Below are positions 34,566-44,599 of a DNA stretch of 64,000 nt, in pieces. Both the position numbers and the translations under genes were made by a program. Below the pieces are notes generated by a model, which saw only the letters and a program-made list of their open reading frames with translations, ran no database searches and was not told the DNA's origin. The stretch is from Choristoneura fumiferana. Taxonomy: Eukaryota; Arthropoda; Insecta; Lepidoptera; Tortricidae. The stretch spans positions 9,744,346 through 9,808,345 of the forward strand of contig NC_133496.1 of the NCBI RefSeq assembly GCF_025370935.1, in the 5' to 3' direction. The number at the start of each line of letters is the position of its first letter. Positions within the stretch are counted from its first letter, which is position 1.

Positions 34566-36407
34566 TCAGTTCTCATGTTCATGTCCCATCATTGGCACAT
34601 CAACCCTCCGGTAATGGTCATCGTAGTACACGTGGTCTTCACTCTTCGTCGGGACTTGAATGATTTCCACTTGAGTTTTGGAGTCGTCCTTCCTATTTTG
34701 CACGTGTGAGTGGTCAAACATTCCTTTTAAGCTAAGAATGGAAGCCATTACGGTCGAGAAGAAACCCATCATGAGACCTGTTGGAAATATAATCTTATTA
34801 ATGGCGAAGTAATAAATGGAGGAAGTTATAATCAAGCAACAGATGTAGTTCATAATGGTCATTCATCGTATTTGATCGGAAAAGTTCGTGTTTACCGTCC
34901 TCTCTGAATCAGCTTCATTGTCATTTGACTCTAAATAATAAATTGCAAATACAAACTGAAATATAGATGCACAGAAAAACCAGAAAAATAAGACCAGCAC
35001 TGGGAATCGAACCCAGGTCCTCGGTATTCCGTGCCGTGTGCTATACCGCTACACCACTGCTGGACAACGGCACAAACACGAATTTTCCCTATGCACCACA
35101 TATCTCAGCTTGTTTGTTTCTTTTTTAGCCACTTAAGGAATTCAAGGTTTCAATGTAGGTTTTACGGGATGACCGTAAAAGTAAAAATTTGGAATTGAAA
35201 AAAAAAATACAAAAATATTCGAAAAAAGCAATCTAAATAATAAAGTTCCATATCAATGGATATAAAAATGTCACATATGCCATCGTATTCCGATTGAAGT
35301 CCGACTTATACCGATGGAAATACATTATTCGCTACGTCTGTTAATAGTGGTGGTTTTGGTACTTTAAAGTTTAGTTTAAGATCAGACAGCATGTATTAGC
35401 AAACATGGGTTACTGGGTAGAGTGAACTACGGAATACCACGAAGGCCGGTCCAATTTCAGTCGTTTTAATTTTCTTTGGTCTGTTAATATGTTAGTATCC
35501 ATCTAAAGTTTTAGTATATTATTAAAGAGAGAGCAACAAAGTTGCTTACCCTATAAATGGTGCATTTTTGTCATCTTCATTTGTGGTTTTGTAGTGTTGC
35601 ACAAAATTATCCTCGTAATGTCAAGGCTATAATTTTCAATCCCAGCAAAGCAAGAGGAAGATATGCTTGAAAGAAAAATGACGCTTACATCTCAAAATTG
35701 ACTAACCTCTACGACTTATTCCACTCTTCTTCTGAACGTGGACGTATAATATTACTGTATTATTTTAAATTAAAGCATTGTAAAACAAATTATTCTTACC
35801 TTTCACAGACATGAATGCCAAAGCTTTCAACGCTACTGGTATTAGTATACTCTTTGCTGCTAATAAGCCCAGAATCAAGGGCATCATCATTTTCTTAGGC
35901 ATCTTGAATTTGTTTCGTCTCCTATCTTTCCTCTTTGGTTGCTTTATCACTTTATAAATGCATTTGTTTATTTTTCCCTTACTTTTTCTTTTGTGCTTTT
36001 TGGACTTTTTCGACCTTTGCGTTTTATTTTTAGTTTTTTCAGCCGAAGTCGCAAGAGCCCGAGAAGATCCTGGACATTGATTTTTATAGAAACAATTAGA
36101 GTATTTATATTACGTTCATCATCATTTAGTTAGAGCATGCATTTTACTAGCCAGATTGTAAAAAAATACAGATTTTCTAAATACAATTACTATATACTAG
36201 ATACTAGTAGTAATTATTCATAATACCTTGTAAGGACCGCCTTTCAAAACTCCCTGGTTTGAACACCCACTCCACGGGTTCTGTATCATTGATGTTCTCA
36301 TTAACAAATGTATGGTTAGGTGGAACGAATCCAAACACGGTCTCTGTCTTCACAATTCCATAGTTATTGCTGTTATCCAGAATCAAGCCACTTGGGTAGG
36401 GCATCAT
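34566..36407 (-). CDS. Osiris-like membrane/secreted protein, three coding exons, 220 residues, 5' end uncertain
   Basis: Exons are 36227-36407, 35800-36069 and 34566-34777, with consistent phases (1, 1) and donors GTATTA and GTAAGA. In order: an Asn-rich segment with EWVFKPGSFERRSL, a very basic stretch (residues 71-120; KSKKHKRKSKGK, KRKDRRRNKFK), then a hydrophobic region (121-171) reading MMMPLILGLLAAKSILIPVA..GLMMGFFSTVMASILSL. The tail is charged and ends PMMGHEHEN. The hydrophobic block aligns by eye with that of the gene at 40737-44599 and with Osiris hydrophobic segments. There is no cysteine pair. No signal peptide follows Met 36407, and no good acceptor precedes it, so the start is doubtful. 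A TATA box at 36710 supports transcription from about 36678. Function is inferred from cluster context only. Confidence 0.75.
34945..35225 (-). mobile_element. tRNA-headed element B, intronic copy
   Basis: On the minus strand: CCAGCAGTGGTGTAGCGGTA (A-box region), CCTGGGTTCGATTCCCAGTG (B box), then GGTTTTTCTGTGCATCTATA. The other end carries GGGATGACCGTAAAAGTAAA. It lies in the last intron of the Osiris-like gene. Confidence 0.75.
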
Positions 36408-36677
36408 TTTAATAGCACCTATTTTGTTTTTTGTTTAATGAATTATATGTGTGTCATTTATTTGTGCTTAATTAGCCACTAAGCCAATGTTTGGATTAGT
36501 CCTCCTAATTTTTTCCAGCTCTTCAGAATGATTTACTTTTATCCTTCTTACGATTGTCAATCAAACTAACTTTAACATATTTTAGTCGTATAGGTTTTAT
36601 TTATTAATTTCGACAGTCTCGTTAATTTTTCTGCTGCTAGTTTTTCCAACCGATGACTTATGAAGTCACTTATGATA

Positions 36678-36710
36678 TGACTCCTATTTGAATTTACCTT
36701 GACTTTTATA
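36678..36710 (-). promoter_or_regulatory. TATA promoter of the Osiris-like gene at 34.6-36.4 kb
   Basis: The minus strand reads CTGTATAAAAGTC with the TATA T at 36710. GGAGTCATATC follows, with its A at 36678, 32 bases downstream. The leader to Met 36407 would be about 270 nt and holds a short upstream ORF at 36561-36578. Confidence 0.6.
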
Positions 36711-37310
36711 CAGTTTAGAAAACGAGTTCACGACGGCCTATCACTGCATTACGTATAATAGCTAGTAATGAGTTCGTATCTGCAATTAAACATCTAATTG
36801 GTCGACCCGTGAAAGCATACTGCGCTGTTTAACCTGGCTGGTTATGCTATTTATTAATAACTAGCCTTTGTTCACGGCTTGGCCTGTGATGAAATACAAC
36901 TTTTGAACCCATAAAGGTTGAGTAACGCAAAATTAACGTTCTGTATTTACATTGCTTTATTTTTTTTATAGTAGGCAAAACAACATTTTTCGCATTTCTG
37001 ATTTTAATCCTGATAATTTAAACTTCCAACCCTTACAATCTTATCTTAGAAAATACGACTTGTTCTTTTTTCGATGTGTTTCTGATCCCATATAGCGTCT
37101 AATAATGTTTTATTTTGGTAAGTATTGGGTACCTTAAATTTTCTGGGATGATCCATATTATATTTCTTATCGATAGAAGACTTAATGAAGCTCACTTCTG
37201 TAGATATATATTATTTGTCACTTGCCGTTTTTTCGTAAAAATAAATTGAATTTTAGCAAGCCACTCGTTTCGTGGGATTAATAGGTTCTGTGCCTTGGTC
37301 TGTTTAATTT
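36711..37310. other. Intergenic, nothing recognised
   Basis: AT-rich sequence upstream of the promoter at 36.7 kb. No exon with a signal peptide that could extend the Osiris-like gene was found here. Confidence 0.4.
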
Positions 37311-37311
37311 T

Positions 37312-37468
37312 AAAAAAAAGGTCGTACTGACAGCTGTCAGCTGTCAAATGTCGACGTACAACACCGTACAACGATACATACGTACACACACACCTATACA
37401 CACGTACGTGCGTATGGCGACATTTGCAAACTGACAGCTGTCAGTCCGACCTCTTTTTTAAATCATTC
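37312..37468. repeat. Foldback element with CTGACAGCTGTCAG arms
   Basis: AAAAAGGTCGTACTGACAGC at the left pairs with GCTGACAGTCCGACCT-type sequence at the right (CTGACAGCTGTCAGTCCGAC). ATGTCG and CGACATTT also pair. The loop is rich in ACGTACACAC. Confidence 0.75.
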
Positions 37469-37599
37469 TAGAACCGGGCACGGCACGGTATTACGGAACT
37501 ACCTAGTAAACTGGAGTAAATCATTATTATTTTATGACTCGCTTAGTTCATTTATAATTATTTATTTTATACTTCTGTGCCTAAAGGGGTTAGCAAGGT

Positions 37600-38030
37600 T
37601 AATAATAAATAAATATCATGTGATTATTGCCACCAATCGACCTAGACCCAACCTAAGGAAAACTTGTACTATGGGTAAACATACTTAATAGATAAATAGA
37701 TACTAATATACATAAGACCCGAGAACAAACATTCGTATTATTCATACAAATATCAGCCCCGGCCGGGGATCGAACCGGGGACCTCAAGCTTCTTAAAAAG
37801 TCAGGAGCGCTAGTGTAAGTTTTCGGTTACAAAATACGTCTGGATCGCGTTCGCGTTAAAATTACAATTCATATGGAAACACGAACAGCGCCTCTAGCGG
37901 AACGTTTGCGATGTTCGTGTTTCCATACAAATTGAGATTTTAACGCGAACGCGATCGAGATTATTTTGTAACCGAAAACTTACACTAGGGGTACAGGTTT
38001 TCTAACCACTTGGCTAACCGGTCGCCATCG
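37600..38030 (-). mobile_element. SINE A copy interrupted by a MITE
   Basis: The minus-strand head TGGTTAGAAAACCTGTACCC lies at about 37990-38020, with CGGTTCGATCCCCGGCCGGG near 37755. The tail TTGGGTCTAGGTCGATTGGT lies at about 37636. The MITE at 37811-37987 splits head from body. Confidence 0.75.
37811..37987. mobile_element. MITE with TAGTGTAAG termini (copy 1), nested in SINE A
   Basis: TAGTGTAAGTTTTCGGTTAC at the left pairs with GTAACCGAAAACTTACACTA at the right. Inside, ACGCGAACGCGATC-type sequence and TTTCCATACAAATTGAGA pair with their inverses. A second copy lies at 54561-54735 and a half copy at 32961-33075. Confidence 0.88.
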
Positions 38031-38379
38031 CGCGCGTGCGCGTAGCTAATTAGTTTCGGGAATTTGTTCATTGTCACATGCACCACTTTATAACTTACTT
38101 GTGTGTAGAACTTCTTGATCGTACATTATATTCATCAATATTGTAATCAATACAAATCGAGAGATCTAGAAATGTCTCGTCGTGGTAAGTGGAGCACGAC
38201 CGTCGCCCTATCATTACATCCCTGGAACTAATTTCACGCTCATCGAACGTCCAACTGAATCATATGCTATTACTTTCTTTCCAATTGTTTTTCTTACATT
38301 TTCAATTATAGATCTATTTTTATTTGATATTAGTACTTAAGAAATTTAAATTAATTCTATTCCTATTAATTATTACAAA
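38031..38379. other. Intergenic, nothing recognised
   Basis: AT-rich, apart from a CGCGCGTGCGCG patch at its left end. Confidence 0.4.
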
Positions 38380-38510
38380 CTAGCCTGTTGCCCGCGACTC
38401 CGTCCACGTCCCGGGATTAAAACTATCCTATGTCCTTCTCCGGGACTCAAACTCTGTATACCGAATTTCACCTATGTAAATTGGTTCAGCGGCACAAATC
38501 TCTAACTTGA
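38380..38510 (+). repeat. Retroelement 3' tail, family F
   Basis: It starts ACTAGCCTGTTGCCCGCGAC, then CCCGGGATTAAAACTATCCT and ATTGGTTCAGCGG. The end is truncated before the usual TTATAATATAAG. Confidence 0.6.
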
Positions 38511-38859
38511 ATAAACTTTGGAATTTTTCTGTTAGCGTCTGTACTAAAACAGGGAACTAGGCCATCAAATTTTTGGAGTTGTCCGGCATCCTCGGTACGC
38601 GAGTCTCCTTGCGTTAGCGAATTGTGAAGGAATGGTGAAGTGGCGTTGCGTCAGATATCACCGTGGTAAAGCTGAAGCACAGATCGCTTACATCTTTAAC
38701 AAATCTTGTATGTCCTGTTGGCCTATTTTGTAAATATTGGGCAAGCCGATGGGAATAGGGTTATATGAACGCTTCGCCACTGTGGTGCTCGCTAGGAAAG
38801 ATGATCTAGTCCGCTTGTACATACGCACAAGGGTTCTCTATCGTTTGCTCGAATTTCAT

Positions 38860-39070
38860 ATGCCCGAATGTAACGTTTTCTAGAATTTTTATTTGCCATA
38901 AAGTAATTTATTTTTGAAATAGTAATTTCTTCAGAGTTGATATTAAACTAACCTAACCTAACCTACTGAATTCTATATGATGACATTAAAAAAATCCTAA
39001 AAACAGCACGGTTCTATATATTTTATGGCAAACGTTGGTATGGCAAGTAAAATTCGGGCAAGTAAAGGTA
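38860..39070. repeat. Imperfect foldback with a CTAACCTAACCTAACCT core
   Basis: CGAATGTAACGTTTTCTAGA and TTTGCCATAAAGTAA at the left correspond to TTATGGCAAACGTTGG and ATTCGGGCAAG at the right. The arm layout and TAACCTAACC core resemble the element at 50199-50440. Confidence 0.5.
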
Positions 39071-39260
39071 AACGACGCACAAGATCATAAGGGGCTATTT
39101 TCGCCTTAATAACACATCAGTGTCAAAAACCCGACAGTCAAGTTCTTTACTTCTAAGCAGTGCGCTACTAAAGGGAAAAACGCTGCTGCAGGTACTACGA
39201 ACGTAGCGATTTGTGGTCGCGAATGTGGTAATTACAAGTATTATCTTAGATAATCAATGA

Positions 39261-39777
39261 TTATGCCTACAAACAAGAAAATTATGTGTGTGACTGTAGA
39301 TAATTATGTACATATTAAAACACTCGTGAGATATTATTATAGCACTCGCTGTCGATTGTTTTTCAAATCTCATTTGAGTTTTAATGCCTTTCATATTGGT
39401 ACCAGTCACATAAAATAACTATTAATGCCATAACTTTCAACATGGCGATAATTGATTTTAACACAAATAAACCGAACACTAAGCACTCGTCGGGTTTATT
39501 ATTATGATGGGTGACACCGTATCGTTGACTTTATGATACGGTGTCAACCATCATAATAATATACCCGACGAGTGCTTAGTGTTCGGTTTATTTGTGTTAA
39601 AATCAATTATCGTCATGTTTAAAGTTATGGCATTAATAGTTATTTTATGTGACTGATACCATAATGAAAGGCATTAAAACACGAATGAGTTTTGTATCAT
39701 AATATCTCACGAGTGTTTTAATATGTACATAATTATGTAAAGTCGCATACATAATTTTCTTGTTTGTAGACATAAAA
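39261..39777. repeat. Long palindrome, about 517 bp
   Basis: The two arms are near-perfect over some 250 bp. They run from TTATGCCTACAAACAAG (39261) and its inverse CTTGTTTGTAGACATAA (end 39777) to the centre near 39519. There GACACCGTATC and GATACGGTGTC flank a short spacer. The 5' half of each arm is more diverged than the centre. Confidence 0.9.
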
Positions 39778-40736
39778 CCTCAGTTTCAATAAATGACTGA
39801 CAGTGTAGTAATAGTTTTTTTAATTCATTTTAATTCATAAACAATCTAGACTTGAGTCGATATTCGCGATTAAAAAAAAGTATGGACCAATAATTTTATT
39901 ATTGAATGAAATTACAAATCCACCAACTCAATTATCGCAACCAAACATGATTTTAGTTTTTTAAGATGTTCGAAATTTGAATGTTATTAAAGTTACCGGC
40001 ACTATAATGTAAACATTAAGATGCAACCACAGATAGAAATTTCTTAATGTAGGTCATTTGCTTATCGAAGTCGATGGCTTATCGTCTCTGAACGTAATAA
40101 TAATAAGGAAGTTATGATATGGATGTAAATAAAAAAAAATGATTTCCTATGTTGCGGCCTTTGTGTTAATTTCAGGTTTATCGAATTTAATAAATCGGAG
40201 AGAAAATAATGGGTTTCTGAATAAAAAAAACACACAAAGCATAGTGTCATTATATTTTAACATTATTCGTTTGATCATTGGGTTTACAATTTTAATATAT
40301 ACAAATACGTACGTCATTCAATGGTAACTGCTATCATATTATTATACATTGCAACATCGATTTGGTTCAGTTTATTCGTACTCACTAATAAATTAAATAA
40401 ATAACTTAATATTGGCAAAGACTAAATTAACACTTGAAAGATATGTACAACAGCGCGAGCACTTATAAAAATAACGACAGAGACATTGTTTTATAAAAAG
40501 TAATTTCTTATTATAATTAAGAATTAAGAAAAAGAAAAAATATGAGAAGTTCTGCCTATTCAGACATCGGTGGATGAACATATTTGTATTCGTAAAAATG
40601 CGCGCAATAACCATCCGTTGTCCAATGATTATTACACGCAGAATCGAATTGTGTCCCTAAGAGATTTAAAGAATGAATTTGCTTACGATTTGATGGCAAC
40701 TCGGAGTGATCGTCGACTTTATTAAAGTACAAAAAT
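39778..40736. other. Downstream flank of the two-exon Osiris-like gene
   Basis: AT-rich. A minus-strand AATAAA lies at 40371-40376, giving a possible 3' UTR of about 365 nt. Short open frames on both strands at 40062-40614 show no family features. Confidence 0.45.
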
Positions 40737-43700
40737 TTAATAAGTTTTTTGTAAGCCCATGACCGCAGTAAACAACGCGAAGAAGAACCCGGCTAAGCCT
40801 GTTGCTCCAACTAGCAGTACTAAACCAGCGATCAAAATCGGGACCATTGCAAAATATTTCAGCTTGTAGGCTAGGAGGAGCGGCATCATATACTTGGTCA
40901 ACTTCTTATGTTTATACTTCTTCAGCTTATGTGTGCTGTGTGGTTTTTTGTGCTTTGAGTTTTTTGTGCTGTCACCATCTTCTTCGACTTCATATTCACC
41001 TTCCGCATCATCGTCGTCGTCTGCGTCTTCATCATCATAACCGCCTAAAAGGTCTGCAATGGGAAAAAAATGTTAAGTGTGACATAAATCAATATAATTG
41101 AATATAAGTATACCAGGGTAAGGATTTTCGGGATGTGCAGCCGGGTTTTTTAGTCGTTGAGAGTCCGGCACTCTCTGAGCCCTCTTTGTGCTCCTTCTCC
41201 TTTTCTCAGTCATTCGTATTGGATTTTTCCCGACCGCACGCCCTGATCTCCTTTTTAGAACCTTATTGTCACCTTGGCGGTACGGAAAACAAGCCCAGAG
41301 TGGGTAACAACCAAAGGACTATGCGGAAAGTCTAAATAAAACTGAAAGTAGCTGTTGCTACACTGAAAATGCTAAAATATTGTCTTGATTGCCAGATTAA
41401 TCGGATCTCTTGCAGTTCGAGTCATGAAAGTAAGCACAACGTTACATTATAAAATTGTAATTATAATATAATATAAATATATTATTATAATTTGTAAAAA
41501 CTAAAAACAAGTAAAAAAAAGCAACTGAGTGTCTTTGAACTCTAAAGCAACTCAACTCCTAAAAAAATCTTTGAATTCTAATTTAATTGTAAAAAAATGA
41601 ATGCTAGTGTCTTGATCCTTAGCTTTTAGCCTTAATTTTTTTTTATATGAAACCAAAACTTAATAAATAAATCAGCAATGACTGATAAAATTATGATTTA
41701 ATTAAAAACAGAACTGACAGTTTATGATTAGTTAAATCGTTAATTATTGTGTAAGTAGTTCAATGTCACTAAGTAATTATTAATGGTTCCGTATAAGTAT
41801 CCAATGTGGGACGACAATTTAAAAGTACGAAATTAACTAATATTTTTGCAACGGAGATTTAACTTCTCTTTTAACATAAACCTCCTACCCACTTGACAGT
41901 CCGACGACACCATGGTATCCAAAACCAAAATGCTTCAACCTGTCCGTGGATAATTTAGTTTCGTAAATTTTAACCTTGATTTTGTGCACAAATCTTATAT
42001 TATAAGCTATTATTATATAAATAGTACTTGAATGAGTAAACATTAATTAACGTCACAGTATTTTTTCTTAATTCAAAACCTTGTAGTTAGAAAATTGTGG
42101 AAGCGCCGCGCGTTGCGCCCGTCGATAAAAAACCCGGGCGGTTTGAGGCATATTGGTCGCACACTTAAGACTGCCAAGTGGCTAATAAATATCACGGGAC
42201 AATTCACACCAATTGACCTAGTCCCAAAGTAAGCTTAGCAAATCTTGTGTTATGGGTACTAAGCAACGGATAAATATAATTATATAGATAGATACATACT
42301 TAAATACATAGTAAACACCCAAGACCCGAGAACAAACATTCGTATTTTTCATACAAATATCTGCCACGACACGGGAATCGAACCCGGGACCTCAAGCTTC
42401 GTAGTCAGGTTAGAACCACTAGGCTATCTGGTCGTCAAAATCTCTAGAAGAGATCGCTTTTGCGTGTTAAAATCTATTATCTGATATGGTAAAGTGCAAT
42501 GCTTTATGGACATTTGTATTGTTTATATGAACGTACATGACGTTATTATTAAGACATTGCATGTATAAGTATATTATGTGATTGACGAAGCTGCGAAGTA
42601 GAAAAAAACACCATAATTTATAATTATGTTTAATAACTAGTTATAATAGTTTCATGCGTATGGATCGTGATAATTAACAAGATTGTTAGCCTATCTCTGT
42701 TGGTGTTAAGATTGCGCTTTCATCATTTAGATAGATCTACACGCATCCTTTTGCGTGTGTATAACTTTTTAGTTTTCTAAATAATTATCTTTATCGTTTT
42801 AGTGACCAAACAGAAATTCTCGAAAGAAGAGTACCTACTTAAGTATTGAATTTAAATCAAGTATGTATTTTTATAATCATAACAATTACTAATTTAGACT
42901 ACCACTACCGGCTAAGTTTTAACTTATTCATACTTTGATAAAACTTGCGACGTCATGTAGACATTTATAAACTCACAGAAACAGACAGTTATTCATGAAG
43001 TGAAGAAATATAATTCCTGTAAGCTAATAAATATAAATCACGAAATGAGCTAGTCTCCTATTAAATAAATATCATAGAAGCTAATGACCTCTTACATTTC
43101 GATGAAGTAACAGCCAGTAATTGCATTGAGGTAATTAATGGATACAAACAAAAATTTAACGGAATCAAAGTCAACGAACCAATCGATCCGTAATTACAAT
43201 GAACGATCATTAACTATCAAATGTTCTGTTTCCATTATTTCACTAGGAATTGCAATTACGTGCAGTGGAGCGAAACCGCCTGTTGGTTCAGTTGACCACG
43301 CGAAGCTGTTGTATATGCATTTACGTTAAAATCGACAAGCGGAAAAAATTACAGGTTGTGGCACTGAAATTTAGGGACTTGTCAAGAGCGATGGTGATTC
43401 AGCGAAAACAGCGGTAGAAAATGATAGTACTTAGCATGTGAAGTCACTAGTAAATTGGCAATTAGGATAAAATGCAGTTTTGGGGAAAGAGTTTGGAAAT
43501 TTTGAAGATAATGGACCTGAGAGAACTATGATATTTTAAAGAGTTGATAAATTTAAAAGTAGGTCACGTGGTGTTTGAAGTGTATGGTGTGAGATGATAA
43601 GGAGGTCAACCGATTGCACGGAAAATGCGATAGGCACTTACGTTTAGTAGGACGTGTTAAATTTTCTGAAGACTATGGAGTGATTTGATATATTACGTGA

Positions 43701-44599
43701 TTTAACTGGAAAATAAAAGTGTGAGAGTCAAGCGGTGTCGTTAATGCGTTAATGCCCGAAACTTTGCTCACCTGCGTGCCCAATTCCAAGTCTCTAGCTC
43801 TAGTGATTTAAGCTGTGCAGTTAATTAGTCTATCATATGACTCTTTTATACATCTAAGTATAGCTTATTTCATGCAAACGGTACAGTAAGCAAATACTTT
43901 GTTAAAGCGATTACTGTCAATTATGGTCTACATGCTTCGTATACAATTTATGCAAGTTCGTAAAGTGGAAAAGACATTTTTTTAGATTTCAGATGTCGCT
44001 GTGAAAAAAAGTCGAAATTGTTAACGTTACTTACAAGAAATAGATCTCCTCTGAGCAGATGGCTCGTAAAATCCGTCAGGTTTTTCAATTAAGGGTTCTT
44101 CTTCAACATCCAAAGATCTCCTCTGAAATTCATGATCCCTCATCAAGGGTATTGACTTTGGTTCAAACGGGCCCCCTTCTAAAGGGTCAAACGCATCTTG
44201 CGTCGAATTTTCATCACTTTTCTCTTCGGAAATTTGGAAATAATTACCGGGGAAAAGAACTTCTGACTTGTACCGATTGTTTTCCGGTGAATAATAAACA
44301 CTTCTTTCAACTTGAGACTGCTGCTCTCCTCTCTTCAATGGTATCGCCCGCGGCTTGAAGGCGTATCTGAAGGGTTCCTTAGAGCCCCTGGAAGCCCTGG
44401 TTGCTTGGCTTGACGGTTGAATCAGTATCGATGCACTGGTCACATTAACAACGGCAGTCCTTGCTCCAACACTATTTGAGGCACTTGATAAAGACCATAA
44501 TTTTGTCAGTTTATTTTCGTACTCTTTATCAGCTGATGTTAAAACAAATATGAAGAACACCACTGTCGTATGACACCACACGTTGAAGCGCAGCGTCAT
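40737..44599 (-). CDS. Osiris-like secreted/membrane protein, two exons, 293 residues
   Basis: Exon 1 is 44035-44599 (ends phase 1, donor GTAAGT). Exon 2 is 40737-41053 (acceptor TTGCAG). The ATG has an AACAAAATG context and starts a signal peptide (about residues 1-23, FNVWCHTTVVFFIFVLTSA). The exon 1 part is Ser/Arg/Pro-rich and carries a repeated motif, AFKPRAIPLKRG and FEPKSIPLMRD, plus RRSLD and RRSIS dibasic sites. Exon 2 encodes an acidic run (195-216, DDEDADDDDDAEGEYEVEED), then a His/Lys-rich run (222-242), then a hydrophobic C-terminus (243-289; MMPLLLAYKLKYFAMVPILI, GLAGFFFALF). There is no Cys pair and no AQxLAY tail. The hydrophobic block matches that of the gene at 34566-36407, so they are probably paralogues. 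No function can be assigned beyond Osiris-like by context. The 3-kb intron contains only unclassified sequence. Confidence 0.82.
41054..42186. other. Intron sequence of the two-exon gene, partly repeat-like
   Basis: A GC-richer stretch at 41120-41335 (GCCGGGTTTTTTAGTCGTTG, then GCCCAGAGTGGGTAACAACC) looks like a transposon piece but was not classified. The remainder is AT-rich. Confidence 0.35.
42187..42439 (-). mobile_element. tRNA-derived SINE A, intronic, good copy
   Basis: Minus strand: CCAGATAGCCTAGTGGTTCT (A-box region), CCCGGGTTCGATTCCCGTGT (B box), ACGAATGTTTGTTCTCGGGT, then TTTGGGACTAGGTCAATTGG and CCCGTGATATTT. Confidence 0.85.
42440..44034. other. Rest of the two-exon gene's intron, nothing recognised
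   Basis: AT-rich. The plus-strand open frame at 43138-43329 has no family features and lies inside the intron of the opposite-strand gene. Confidence 0.4.

Noticed and set aside
34990..35065. Possible functional tRNA gene (A and B boxes on the minus strand)
   Set aside because: The same sequence with flanks recurs at 46960 and in part at 11816, and the cloverleaf is not convincing; it is the head of a dispersed SINE-like element.
40139..40327. Plus-strand frame starting with a hydrophobic MISYVAAFVLISG
   Set aside because: It looks like a signal peptide at first but continues as AT-driven sequence with no splice partner, and lies in the 3' flank of the opposite gene.
42360..42435. Possible functional tRNA gene on the minus strand
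   Set aside because: It is the head of SINE A, which recurs at 2464, 11761, 23278 and 37600.
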